From Affinirhizobium straminoryzae (GTDB lineage Bacteria > Pseudomonadota > Alphaproteobacteria > Rhizobiales > Rhizobiaceae): a stretch of 58,369 bases of DNA. The position numbers and the translations under genes are program-made. The notes under the pieces were generated by a model. It saw only the letters and a list, made by a program, of their open reading frames with translations. It ran no database searches and was not told the origin of the DNA. The DNA is taken from assembly GCF_007004135.1 (NCBI RefSeq), contig NZ_VJMG01000066.1, forward strand, positions 1 through 58,369, written 5' to 3'. This document shows, piece by piece, positions 8,171 to 16,708 of the stretch. How positions within the stretch are numbered: the stretch's first letter is position 1; each line of letters begins with the position of its first letter.

Positions 8171-9231
8171 GCAGTCCCGTCCCCCCTCATGGCAGCAAGG
8201 CTGCCGGCCCGTCCTCGCAGACCTCGACGCTGCTGCTTCTCCTGAAAATGCGGACATTCGTGGCGCTGATCCTGGTGTTTGCCTTCTTCGCCTTCGCGGC
8301 TCCGAACTTCCTGACCGGTGCCAACATGCTGATCATATCGAAGCATGTGGCGCTCAATGCCCTGCTGGCCATCGGCATGACTTTCGTCATCGTGTCAGGC
8401 GGTATCGATCTCTCCGTCGGCTCGATCGTCGGTCTGTGTGCGATGGTCGCCGGCTGGCTGGTCCTTTACGGGATCGATCTCCGGATCGGCTGGAGCCTGC
8501 AGTTCAACACCCTGGAGATCTGCGTGATCGTTGCCATTGCCGGTATCTTGATCGGGTTGATCAATGGCATCCTGATTACCAAGCTGAACGTTGCCCCCTT
8601 CATCGCGACACTCGGGACGCTTTACGTCGCCCGCGGCGCAGCGCTGCTGTTTTCCGATGGGCGAACCTTCCCCAACCTCGCAGGAAATCCGGACTATGGT
8701 TCGGATACCTTCAAGCTGATCGGTTCCGGCACATGGCTCGGCGTTCCGCTCTCGGTCTGGATCATGGTGGTGGTCGCCGTCCTGGCCGCCTATCTTGCGA
8801 CACGCACACCGGTCGGACGCCACATTTATGCCGTCGGTGGCAATGAACGCGGCGCGGCCCTTTCAGGCGTCAACGTCGATCGCATCAAGCTGTTCGTCTA
8901 CATGTTCTCCGGCTTCTGCGCGGCTCTGGTCGGCCTCATCATCGCCTCGCAGCTGCAGGCGAGCCATCCGGCCACGGGCGAGACCTTCGAACTCAACGCG
9001 ATCGCCGCGGCGGTTCTCGGCGGAACATCCATGTCCGGCGGGCGCGGCCGTATCGGTGGTACCATCGTGGGGGCCTTCGTCATCGGCATTCTGGCGGATG
9101 GCCTGATCATGATGGGCGTCTCCTCGTTCTGGCAGACGGTCATCAAGGGTCTCGTGATCATCGCTGCGGTCGTGGTCGATCAGGTTCAGCAGAAGCTGCA
9201 GGCCCGCGTGGTCCTGCAAGGGCAGGCGTGA
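8167..9231 (+). CDS. Sugar ABC importer permease (RbsC-like)
   Basis: The 354-residue inner-membrane protein has about ten hydrophobic segments after a polar N-terminus of roughly 30 residues. Family motifs are visible: SGGIDLSVGSIVGL near residue 78, LNVAPFIATLGTLYVARG, and the cytoplasmic NAIAAAVLGGTSMSGGRGRIGGT loop that contacts the ATPase. It is probably a homodimer in the membrane. It is the last gene of the importer operon. A gap of about 130 bases separates it from the regulator gene. Confidence 0.92.
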   Translation: MSSPVPPHGSKAAGPSSQTSTLLLLLKMRTFVALILVFAFFAFAAPNFLTGANMLIISKHVALNALLAIGMTFVIVSGGIDLSVGSIVGLCAMVAGWLVLYGIDLRIGWSLQFNTLEICVIVAIAGILIGLINGILITKLNVAPFIATLGTLYVARGAALLFSDGRTFPNLAGNPDYGSDTFKLIGSGTWLGVPLSVWIMVVVAVLAAYLATRTPVGRHIYAVGGNERGAALSGVNVDRIKLFVYMFSGFCAALVGLIIASQLQASHPATGETFELNAIAAAVLGGTSMSGGRGRIGGTIVGAFVIGILADGLIMMGVSSFWQTVIKGLVIIAAVVVDQVQQKLQARVVLQGQA

Positions 9232-9314
9232 GGAGGGGCAATGCGCCTCCCGAGCGGGCTTTGACCCGGGATTTCAACGGGAAGCCACTTGTTGTATGGG
9301 AACCGTGGGTTAAG

Positions 9315-9347
9315 ATCGAAACACTGCTGATTGCTTGCGAAATTCGA
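9315..9347 (+). promoter_or_regulatory. Possible autoregulatory half-sites upstream of the DeoR gene
   Basis: ATCGAA occurs at 9315-9320 and GCGAAATTCGA at 9337-9347, just before the regulator ATG at 9361. These resemble the half-sites of the palindrome at 4947-4962. The match is partial, so this is suggestive only. Confidence 0.35.
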
Positions 9348-9360
9348 GGTTTGTCGGAAC

Positions 9361-10170
9361 ATGGACGCGAAGACAGAAAACGACTCGTCCGACTCCATGA
9401 TCGGCCTGCTGTCGGAGCCCAGGCGTCGCCGGATCCTCGAATGGCTGCAGGAGGAAGGCTCGGCGCGCGTGCGCGAGCTTGCAACCGCATTCCACGTCTC
9501 GGAGGCGACGATCCGCCAGGATCTCGAGCGTCTGGAGAATGAGGGCTTCATCACCCGCGAGCATGGCGGCGCCTACCTGAATGCGGTCGCACCGCAGATC
9601 GGGACCATGACCCTGCATCACCAGGAGAACATGGACAAGAAGCGCAGGATCGGCGCGCTGGCCGCGGGGCTGGTGAAAGATGGCGAGACCCTGATCCTCG
9701 ATGCCGGCACGACGACGACCGAAATTGCCATGCGACTGGCGGGCCGTCGCAACCTGACCCTCATCACCAATGCACTCAACATCGCGATCATTCTGGGAGC
9801 GGTGCCGACCTTTGCCGTGCATATGCCGGGCGGCCAGTTCAAGTCGCCGACGCTGTCGCTCTCCGGTGACAAGTCGGTTGAATATTTCAGCAATATCTTT
9901 GCCGGAAAGCTGTTTCTGGCAACCGCCGGAGTGGATCTCGAGGCCGGGCTGACCTATCCGAGTTTTGCCGATCTCCAGCTCAAGGAAGCCATGATCAAGG
10001 CGGCAGCCCATGTCTATCTTGTGGCCGATTCGACGAAAATCGGCCGATCCTCCTTCACCCGTCTCGGATCTCTCGACGTCATCCAGTCATTGATCACGGA
10101 TGACGGAATTCCGGACCGTGTCGCACGCGAATTCGAACGCCGCGGTGTCGAGGTTCTGATCGCATCCTGA
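9361..10170 (+). CDS. DeoR/GlpR-family transcriptional regulator
   Basis: The 269-residue protein has an N-terminal winged helix (RRRRILEWLQEEGSARVREL, then VSEATIRQDLERL, the DeoR recognition helix) at roughly residues 15-70. A sugar-phosphate-binding DeoRC domain follows, with LILDAGTTTTEIA near residue 105, LITNALNIA, and the LKEAMIKAAAHVYLVADSTKIG block. Such proteins usually repress until a phosphorylated pathway intermediate binds. Here that would be the product of the FGGY kinase. The start ATG 9361 was chosen over an upstream TTG because the latter adds atypical residues. It most likely controls the divergent operons meeting at 4660-5012. Confidence 0.9.
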   Translation: MDAKTENDSSDSMIGLLSEPRRRRILEWLQEEGSARVRELATAFHVSEATIRQDLERLENEGFITREHGGAYLNAVAPQIGTMTLHHQENMDKKRRIGALAAGLVKDGETLILDAGTTTTEIAMRLAGRRNLTLITNALNIAIILGAVPTFAVHMPGGQFKSPTLSLSGDKSVEYFSNIFAGKLFLATAGVDLEAGLTYPSFADLQLKEAMIKAAAHVYLVADSTKIGRSSFTRLGSLDVIQSLITDDGIPDRVAREFERRGVEVLIAS

Positions 10171-10821
10171 GGCGAGACGGCAATCGACCCGTCAGGGGCC
10201 TGGCGAATATCGCCGACATCGTCTCCTCGATCGCCTGGCACAGTCAGGATAAGGCCGGCTTTCGGACATGCTCGGACACCTTCATGGCGTTTCCGCATCC
10301 TCCGCATGCGCCGAGGTCATCGACCCGCTGGATTGAAGCGCGCCGGACCTCAACTCCCTGCACGATCACTGCTCCCCTGCAATACCGCACGGCGACATGC
10401 GACCGACGTCTATTGGGAGAGATGTCCGGAAAGCCTTGCAACATCACGTAAAAAGGGAGGGCTGGAAGATCCGTTCGCCCTCAACATCTTCGCCACATGG
10501 AATTTTAGCGGTCAGATCATCTTGCAATCGATGCACGAAATGTCTTCGAGCCGTGCGGAAATAGCATGGCTGAACGGCGATACACTTTCTCGATTTGGAT
10601 CGTTGGCGAATTCCCACTGTGCCCTTTCGGTAATCGCGGAAAGGGCGATATGGATTAAGTGTATCATGCGATATGCATGTGTGGGTATTGGGTATCACAA
10701 TCTTTGCAATCGCACGCCCGGAAAACGCTTCGAGGGCAATTTCCGCTTGTTTTTTCGGGGCGTTATTCGTGTATGCAGAATTGCTTGCGAAGTGCTGATG
10801 TTGCGGAAGGGATGAACTGGA
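10171..10821. other. Intergenic region without recognisable gene
   Basis: There are 650 bases between the DeoR gene and the glycan locus. The first half has ordinary GC. About 10480-10800 is visibly AT-richer, with runs such as GCTTGTTTTTTCGG. Short frames in both strands lack any family signature. It probably contains the promoter of the glycan operon and may mark a boundary between separately acquired blocks. No convincing promoter boxes were picked. Confidence 0.5.
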
Positions 10822-12294
10822 ATGACGGCCGCCTTGTGTTCTTCAGGGAATGTGCACCGCATCGCCGATTCAGAGCCGGTGATGCTGCCCATCGTGGTCG
10901 ATCTGGATGGCACGCTGGTCGTGTCCGACACCCTGCATGAATCCGCTGCCATCGCGCTCTTTCGAAAGCCGGCCTCCCTTCTTCTGGCGCTTCCGGAACT
11001 CAGAAACGGGCGCCATGCATTGAAGGCGGCATTGGCGAGGGAGGTTGATCTGACGGAGGAAGTGCTGCCGCTCCGCGAAGATCTGGTTCAATGGCTGCGT
11101 GAAAGGGCTGCCGAAGGGCACGAACTTCATCTGTGTTCCGCCGCGGATCAGACGGTGGTGGACAAGATTGCGCAACGGCTTGGCATTTTTGCCTCCGCGG
11201 TGGGGTCGGCCGCGGCGAACCTCAAGGGGCAGGCCAAGGCTGGCTATCTGAAGGAGCGCTTCCCGCAAGGGTTCATCTATGCCGGAGACCATCTTGCCGA
11301 TCTGGCGGTCTGGGCCGTGTCGCGCGGCATTGTTCTGGCTGGCGCAAAGCCGGAAACGGCCCGCAAGGCACGTCAGCTGGGGAAGCCTGTTCTCGCGGAA
11401 TTCCATACTGCCCAACTGACGCCCAAGGAGTTCATGAAGGCGATCCGCGTGCATCACTGGACGAAGAATGTCCTGATGTTCGTGCCCCTGATCCTGGCGC
11501 ATTCCTGGACGGACGTCTCGCTCATACTCAAGAGCCTTTTGGCATTCTGTTGCCTGCTTGCGGTGACATCTGCGACCTATCTCCTGAACGACATCGCCGA
11601 CCTCAATGCAGACAGACAGCACTGGTCGAAGCGACATCGCGCGCTTGCCAGCGGCCGGCTTTCCATTCAGTCGGGTTTTCTCCTGGCAAGCGGATTGCTG
11701 GTGGGTGGTTTTCTATGCGCCTTTCTGACATCGGTTCCGTTCGCGATGGTCCTGATGGCGTATTTCGTGATCACGGGAGCCTATTCGCTCGGCCTTAAAC
11801 GCGTGCCTCTTCTGGATACCTTGATCATCGGCGTGCTCTTCACGACCCGCTTGATCATGGGAACGGTCCTGCAGGATGCCTCGCGCCCGGCCTGGATGCT
11901 GACCTTCGCCCTGTTTTTCTTCTTCTCGCTTGCCGTTGCCAAGCGGCATACCGAAATCGTTCGTGCATCAGCCAGTGGAACCTCCAGCCTGAAAAGCCGA
12001 GGATATGAGGTGGAGGATGCGCCGCTGACCCTTGCTCTCGGGATCAGCGCGGCCATGGCATCGCTGGTGGTCCTGATGATTTTCGTGCTGCTTGAGATGC
12101 TGCCGGGCAACCAGTACAGTCGCCCGCAGGTTCTTGCCGTCATTCCCGTTCTTCTGTCGATCTGGCTTGGGCGGATCTGGCTTCTTTCCCATCGCGGCAG
12201 GATGAACGACGATCCCGTCAGCTTCGCCATCCGCGACAGGTTGAGCCTCGGTCTCGGCACAGTCGTCGCCTGCGTCTTTCTGGCTGCCCTATGA
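10822..12294 (+). CDS. HAD phosphatase - UbiA prenyltransferase fusion (decaprenyl-phosphate phosphoribosyltransferase type)
   Basis: The 490-residue protein has two parts. Residues about 20-200 are a HAD hydrolase: VVDLDGTLV (motif I), a lysine region KGQAKAGYLKERF, and GDHLADLAVW (motif IV). Residues about 208-490 are a UbiA-type membrane transferase with around nine helices. It has HHWTKNVLMF and the magnesium/diphosphate motif NDIADLNADRQHWSKRHRAL. This class transfers 5-phosphoribosyl from PRPP to polyprenyl phosphate, and the HAD part could remove the 5-phosphate. The next two genes are DprE1-like and DprE2-like, which fits decaprenyl-phosphoryl-arabinose synthesis. The ATG has GGAAGGGATGAAC upstream. 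It overlaps the next gene by four bases. Confidence 0.85.
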   Translation: MTAALCSSGNVHRIADSEPVMLPIVVDLDGTLVVSDTLHESAAIALFRKPASLLLALPELRNGRHALKAALAREVDLTEEVLPLREDLVQWLRERAAEGHELHLCSAADQTVVDKIAQRLGIFASAVGSAAANLKGQAKAGYLKERFPQGFIYAGDHLADLAVWAVSRGIVLAGAKPETARKARQLGKPVLAEFHTAQLTPKEFMKAIRVHHWTKNVLMFVPLILAHSWTDVSLILKSLLAFCCLLAVTSATYLLNDIADLNADRQHWSKRHRALASGRLSIQSGFLLASGLLVGGFLCAFLTSVPFAMVLMAYFVITGAYSLGLKRVPLLDTLIIGVLFTTRLIMGTVLQDASRPAWMLTFALFFFFSLAVAKRHTEIVRASASGTSSLKSRGYEVEDAPLTLALGISAAMASLVVLMIFVLLEMLPGNQYSRPQVLAVIPVLLSIWLGRIWLLSHRGRMNDDPVSFAIRDRLSLGLGTVVACVFLAAL

Positions 12295-13628
12295 ATCCTT
12301 TCTCGCCATCAGATTCCATTCGCTCCTGGGGCGGCGTGCTGAAGGCGCCGCATCATGTGGCAAGACCCGGTTGGAGGAGCGAACTGTCACGCCTCGTCCT
12401 GTCGGGACGCCAGCAGGGCTATCGGCTTCTCGCCTGCGGTCTGCGTCGGTCCTACGGGGACAGCGGTCTCAATCCGCACGAAGGCCTGATCGACATGACC
12501 GGCCTTGACCGGATGATCACGCTTGATCCTGCAACGCGGCGCATCCGCGTCGAGGCCGGTGCCTCCTTCGATGCCATCCTCCAGGTGATCGTGCGCCAGG
12601 GGCTGTTTCTACCGGTGACGCCCGGCACCCGTTTCGTGACGGTCGGGGGTGCGATTGCCAATGATGTTCATGGAAAGAACCATCACCGGCATGGTACGAT
12701 CGGCCGCTGGGTGCGTCGCCTTGGTCTGCTGCGTTCCGACGGGCTGGAACTGGACCTTGCGCCGGATGATCCTTCGGGGCTTTTTCAGGCCACCATTGGC
12801 GGCCTCGGCCTCACCGGCGTCATCACCTGGGCCGAGATCGAACTGATGCCGATCGCGAGTGCCATGATGGATGTGGAGAATATTCCCTTTGGCAAACTCG
12901 ACGAGTTTTTCACCCTGGCGGCCGACAGCGAAGACGCGTTCGACTATACCGTGTCCTGGATCGATTGCCTGTCCGGTGGTGAGCGTCTGGGACGGGGTAT
13001 CTTTACCCGCGGCAATCACGCCGGGACGGGCTCCATCCTGCCGGACAGGGGCAATACGCTTCTGACCATGCCGGTGAACCTGCCCGGTCTTGCCATGAAC
13101 CGTTATTCCATCAGCGCCTTCAATGCTCTGTATGTCTGGAACGGCAGGCGCAAGTCCGGAACCGCCCGAACCGGCCTGCACCCCTTTTTCTACCCGCTCG
13201 ATTCGATTGGCCGCTGGAATCGCATGTACGGACGAAATGGTATGTATCAATACCAGTCCGTTGTTCCCGCTGCCGTCCAGAAGGAGGCGACGCATGATAT
13301 GCTGAAGGCAATTTCAGCCAGCGGTCAGGGGTCGTTTCTGGCGGTCCTGAAAACGTTCGGGGATGTTGCCTCTCCCGGCCTTCTGTCCTTTCCGGCGCCG
13401 GGCACCACGCTTGCGCTGGATTTTCCAAACCGCGGGGACGTGACGCTCAAGCTGATGGGGCGGCTGGATGCGATCGTGCGTGAAGCGGGGGGACGTCTTT
13501 ATCCGGCCAAGGACGGCCGAATGTCTGCGGCCATGTTTCAGGCAGGCTATCCGGCCTGGCAGGAGTTTGCCAAATACGTCGATGCGGGCTTCAGCTCGCA
13601 TTTCTGGAAACGCGTCTCCCAGATCTGA
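12291..13628 (+). CDS. FAD-dependent oxidoreductase, DprE1-like (decaprenylphosphoryl-ribose 2'-oxidase)
   Basis: The 445-residue protein belongs to the VAO/PCMH flavoprotein family. It has LRRSYGDSGLNP near residue 55 and the strongly conserved GGAIANDVHGKNHH near residue 120, with the His seen in mycobacterial DprE1. Near the C-terminus is LYPAKDGRMS, whose Lys corresponds to the substrate-binding lysine of that family. Length is close to mycobacterial DprE1 (about 460). It would oxidise C2' of polyprenyl-phosphoryl-ribose to the keto intermediate. The start overlaps the previous stop (ATGA), and the stop is followed closely by the DprE2-like gene. The assignment rests on both motifs and synteny. 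Confidence 0.87.
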   Translation: MNPFSPSDSIRSWGGVLKAPHHVARPGWRSELSRLVLSGRQQGYRLLACGLRRSYGDSGLNPHEGLIDMTGLDRMITLDPATRRIRVEAGASFDAILQVIVRQGLFLPVTPGTRFVTVGGAIANDVHGKNHHRHGTIGRWVRRLGLLRSDGLELDLAPDDPSGLFQATIGGLGLTGVITWAEIELMPIASAMMDVENIPFGKLDEFFTLAADSEDAFDYTVSWIDCLSGGERLGRGIFTRGNHAGTGSILPDRGNTLLTMPVNLPGLAMNRYSISAFNALYVWNGRRKSGTARTGLHPFFYPLDSIGRWNRMYGRNGMYQYQSVVPAAVQKEATHDMLKAISASGQGSFLAVLKTFGDVASPGLLSFPAPGTTLALDFPNRGDVTLKLMGRLDAIVREAGGRLYPAKDGRMSAAMFQAGYPAWQEFAKYVDAGFSSHFWKRVSQI

Positions 13629-13639
13629 GGGGAAAAGAA

Positions 13640-14377
13640 TTGCGACTTATCGTATTGGGCGCCACGTCCTCCATCGCTGCCGCAACGGCACGACTTTACG
13701 CGGCAGATGGAGCGACCATCCTGCTGGTTGGCCGGGATCAGGATCGACTGGAGCAGACAGCTGCCGATCTGGCGATCCGCGGTGCTGAACGCGTCGAGAC
13801 GGCCCTATGCGATCTTGCCGCACCGCAAGACGCGCAGCGGCAGTTCTCCGATTTTTCTGCCCGCATCGGCGGCGTGGATCATGTCCTTCTTGCCTATGGC
13901 ATCCTGGGTGATCAGGCGGATGCCGAGCGCAACCTTGCTGCAGCCGAGGACATTCTGCGGGTCAACTTCAATTCGGCCACGGCCTGGGCCCTTGCTGCGG
14001 CCAACCTGCTGGAGAGGCAGGGGCGCGGCAGCCTCGTCGTCATCGGTTCTGTGGCGGGTGATCGCGGACGACGCGCCAATTTCATCTATGGTGCCGCAAA
14101 GGCTGGTCTCGCGGCACTCATGGAAGGCATCGCGCATCGTTTTGCGGATAAGGGGCCGCGCGCGGTTCTCATCAAGCCGGGTCCGACGGTCACGCCGATG
14201 ACCGAGGGTATGAACCGCAGTGGCGCGCTGTGGGCCAGTCCGGAGCAGGTGGCGCAGATCGTCTACCGTCGCGCCTTCAGGGGAGGGCCGGTCGCCTATG
14301 CGCCGGGCTTCTGGCGCATCATCATGCTCGTCATCCGCAATCTGCCGAGCTTCATTTTCAACCGGATGGAAATCTGA
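13640..14377 (+). CDS. Short-chain dehydrogenase, DprE2-like (keto-arabinose reductase)
   Basis: The 245-residue SDR has the N-terminal GATSSIAAATARLYA nucleotide motif, a catalytic Ser region (VVIGSVAGDRG) and YGAAK as the Tyr-Lys pair. These are the features of DprE2, which reduces the 2'-keto intermediate to polyprenyl-phosphoryl-D-arabinose. The start is a TTG at 13640. It is supported by GAGGGGAAAAG just upstream and by alignment of the first beta strand (LIVLGA) directly after it. No ATG precedes the fold. It follows the DprE1-like gene by 11 bases, and its stop overlaps the next ATG. Confidence 0.85.
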   Translation: MRLIVLGATSSIAAATARLYAADGATILLVGRDQDRLEQTAADLAIRGAERVETALCDLAAPQDAQRQFSDFSARIGGVDHVLLAYGILGDQADAERNLAAAEDILRVNFNSATAWALAAANLLERQGRGSLVVIGSVAGDRGRRANFIYGAAKAGLAALMEGIAHRFADKGPRAVLIKPGPTVTPMTEGMNRSGALWASPEQVAQIVYRRAFRGGPVAYAPGFWRIIMLVIRNLPSFIFNRMEI

Positions 14378-15309
14378 TGACGAAGATCATTGTCACCGGT
14401 GCTGCCGGACTGGTCGGGCAAAACGTGATTGCCCGCCTGAAGGGCGAACCGGGCATCACGATTGTCGGTATCGACAAGCATCCCGCCAATACGGCCCTGC
14501 TGCGCCGCCTGCATCCGCAGGTCGAGGTGATCGAGGCCGACCTGGCGGTCGAGGGCCCCTGGATGGATGTCTTTGCAGGGGCGGATGCCGTTCTCCTCAA
14601 CCAGGCGCAGATCGGTGGTCTGGAGGAAGAGGAATTCGTTGCCAACAACGTGACGGCCACGCAGCTCATCGTGTCGGCCATGCGCAGGCATGCGGTTCCC
14701 TATTTCGTTCACATCTCGTCGTCCGTGGTGAATTCCAAGGCCGATGACTTCTACACACGCACCAAGACGACCCAGGAGAGGTTCATCGATACGGTCACGG
14801 ACATTGCGCATGTCGTGCTGCGCCCCACGCTGATGTTCGGCTGGTTCGATCGCAAGCATCTGGGCTGGCTGCGCCGCTTCATGGACCGCACACCGGTATT
14901 TCCGATCCCGGGCAATGGCAATTTCATTCGCCAGCCGCTTTACGTCGGGGATTTTGCGTCCATCATCGTCTCGTCGCTGCGCAGCCGGAAGACGGGGACC
15001 TTCGATATTTCAGGGCTTGAGCAGATTCCGTATGGCGACCTCATTCGCCTGATCCATCGCACGGTGAAACCGCGCGCAAAGATTGTTCACATCCCCTATC
15101 GCCTTTTCTGGTGGTTGCTGTTCGTCTATGGAAAATTCAGTGCCAATCCTCCCTTCACCACGAACCAGCTGGAGGCGCTGGTGATACCGGAAACATTTCC
15201 GGTCATCGATTGGCCGGCGATCTTTGGCGTGACTGCGACGCCGCTCGGTGATGCGATCCGAGAGACCTACCTCGATGCCCGTTACAGCAGCATCGTCCTG
15301 GACTTCTAG
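14377..15309 (+). CDS. NAD-dependent epimerase/dehydratase (extended SDR)
   Basis: The 310-residue protein starts with IIVTGAAGLVGQNV, the GxxGxxG dinucleotide loop. It has SSSVVNSKADDFYTRTKTTQER, giving the Ser and YxxxK active site. Extended SDRs of this kind modify nucleotide sugars or lipid-linked sugars. The exact reaction is not evident. The gene overlaps the DprE2-like stop by one base, so it belongs to the same operon and may tailor or epimerise the sugar donor. Its C-terminal part contains a hydrophobic RLFWWLLFVYG stretch that might touch the membrane. Confidence 0.78.
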   Translation: MTKIIVTGAAGLVGQNVIARLKGEPGITIVGIDKHPANTALLRRLHPQVEVIEADLAVEGPWMDVFAGADAVLLNQAQIGGLEEEEFVANNVTATQLIVSAMRRHAVPYFVHISSSVVNSKADDFYTRTKTTQERFIDTVTDIAHVVLRPTLMFGWFDRKHLGWLRRFMDRTPVFPIPGNGNFIRQPLYVGDFASIIVSSLRSRKTGTFDISGLEQIPYGDLIRLIHRTVKPRAKIVHIPYRLFWWLLFVYGKFSANPPFTTNQLEALVIPETFPVIDWPAIFGVTATPLGDAIRETYLDARYSSIVLDF

Positions 15310-15415
15310 AGCACGTCCGAGCCAAAAGTGCATCAGCGGTTTTGCGTCCGGACTGTGTGAAAACAAAGAGATAGAGCATTTCAGGTGATCCGGTTTTCAC
15401 CGGAAATGCTCTAGG
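15308..15415 (+). repeat. Rhizobial-type palindromic intergenic repeat
   Basis: The gap between two operon genes is filled by a sequence resembling the mosaic intergenic repeats (RIME-like) common in Rhizobiaceae. Its right part is a long stem: TAGAGCATTTC (15372-15382) and GAAATGCTCTA (15403-15413). An inner GGTGA/TCACC pair continues the stem after one mismatch. It interrupts an otherwise overlapping operon and could act as an RNA processing or attenuating hairpin. Assignment is by memory of such repeats, not by search. Confidence 0.6.
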
Positions 15416-15424
15416 AGACAAGAG

Positions 15425-16708
15425 ATGAGCCGTATCGTTATCATTGGCGCAGGCGCCATGGGCCTGGCAGCCGCGCACCGGGCCGTCACCCTCGGTCATC
15501 AGGTGGATCTGATTGAAGCGGACGCGGTTGCCGGTGGCATGGCCGCCCATTTCGACTTCGGCGGTCTCTCCATCGAGCGCTTCTATCATTTCGTCTGCAA
15601 ATCGGATGCTCCCACGTTTGATCTGATGCGGGAGCTTGGCATCGGTGACCGCATGCGTTGGCGGCCGACATCCATGGGCTATTTCATGAAGGGACGCATC
15701 CATCCCTGGGGCGATCCGATCTCGCTGCTGCGCTTTCCGCATCTGAGCTTCCTCGCCAAGCTTCGAACCGGGATCCAGATGTTCCTGACGACGAAGGCAC
15801 GGTCCTTCTCCTCCATCGAGCATAAATCTGCGCGGCAATGGCTCGAAGGCGGCTCCGGCCGGGAAGTCTACCAGACGCTCTGGAAGCGCCTGATGGAGCT
15901 GAAATTCTACGAACTCGCCGATGACATCTCGGCATCCTGGATCGCGACGCGTGTGCGGCGGATCGGAAATTCGCGCAGGTCGATCTTCCAGGAGGAACTC
16001 GGCTATATCGAGGGCGGGTCCCAGACCCTGGTGGATGCGCTGGTGAAAGCCTTCACCGACAAGGGGGGCCGGCTGCATCTGTCGATGCCGGCGCAAAAGG
16101 TTGTGACGGAGAATGGACGGGTGACCGGCGTGCAGGCCGGCGAGCGGTTCTTCCCCGCAGACGCGGTCATCTCCACCGTTCCCACGCCCTACATCTCCAC
16201 CCTGGTTCCGGATCTGCCGGCTGCAAGCAAGGCGCAGTATGATGCCATCCGCAACATCGGCGTCGTATGCCTGCTCTTCAAGCTGAAGACGTCTGTCAGC
16301 CGCAACTTCTGGGTCAACATCGTCGACGAGACGATCGATATCCCCGGCATCATCGAGTTTTCCAATCTGCGCCCGGTCCAGGATACCGTCGTTTACGTTC
16401 CCTATTACATGCCGACCTCGCAGCCCAAGTGGCAATGGAGCGACGATCAGTTCATCGATGAGGCGTTCGGCTACATCCGCAAGGTCAACCCGGCCATTGC
16501 GCCATCCGATCTTCTGGAGGCAAAGGTCGGGCGACTGAAATATGCGCAGCCGGTGTGCGAGCCCAACTTCTATGCCAAGCTGCCGCCGATCCAGACGCCG
16601 ATCACCGGCCTGCAGATTGCCGATACCTGCTACTACTATCCGGAAGATCGAGGCATCGCCGAAAGCATTCGCTACGGCCGTCGCATGGCGGAGGCCGTTG
16701 CGCGATGA
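15425..16708 (+). CDS. FAD/NAD(P)-dependent oxidoreductase of the amine-oxidase/UDP-galactopyranose-mutase-like group
   Basis: The 427-residue protein opens with VIIGAGAMGLAAAHRA, an ADP-binding Rossmann motif. It has a second FAD region with ISTVPTPYI and ends with a GIAESIRYGRRMA flavin-proximal helix. It resembles the protoporphyrinogen-oxidase/amine-oxidase-like flavoproteins encoded beside glycan genes. Its substrate is unknown. Candidates are a sugar nucleotide mutase-like role or oxidation of a lipid-linked sugar. GGAGACAAGAG precedes the ATG. The stop overlaps the gtrA-type start as ATGA, tying it to flipping and transfer of the donor. Confidence 0.78.
   Translation: MSRIVIIGAGAMGLAAAHRAVTLGHQVDLIEADAVAGGMAAHFDFGGLSIERFYHFVCKSDAPTFDLMRELGIGDRMRWRPTSMGYFMKGRIHPWGDPISLLRFPHLSFLAKLRTGIQMFLTTKARSFSSIEHKSARQWLEGGSGREVYQTLWKRLMELKFYELADDISASWIATRVRRIGNSRRSIFQEELGYIEGGSQTLVDALVKAFTDKGGRLHLSMPAQKVVTENGRVTGVQAGERFFPADAVISTVPTPYISTLVPDLPAASKAQYDAIRNIGVVCLLFKLKTSVSRNFWVNIVDETIDIPGIIEFSNLRPVQDTVVYVPYYMPTSQPKWQWSDDQFIDEAFGYIRKVNPAIAPSDLLEAKVGRLKYAQPVCEPNFYAKLPPIQTPITGLQIADTCYYYPEDRGIAESIRYGRRMAEAVAR

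Noticed and set aside
376..10170. Erythritol catabolism locus
   Set aside because: No erythritol-phosphate dehydrogenase, EryD-like regulator or triose-isomerase-type enzymes were seen. The split transketolase and isomerase fit apiose better.
10822..14377. Nod-factor arabinosylation (noe) genes
   Set aside because: The enzymes are related, but no nod genes or nod-box-like sequence were recognised. A general surface-glycan role is the safer reading.
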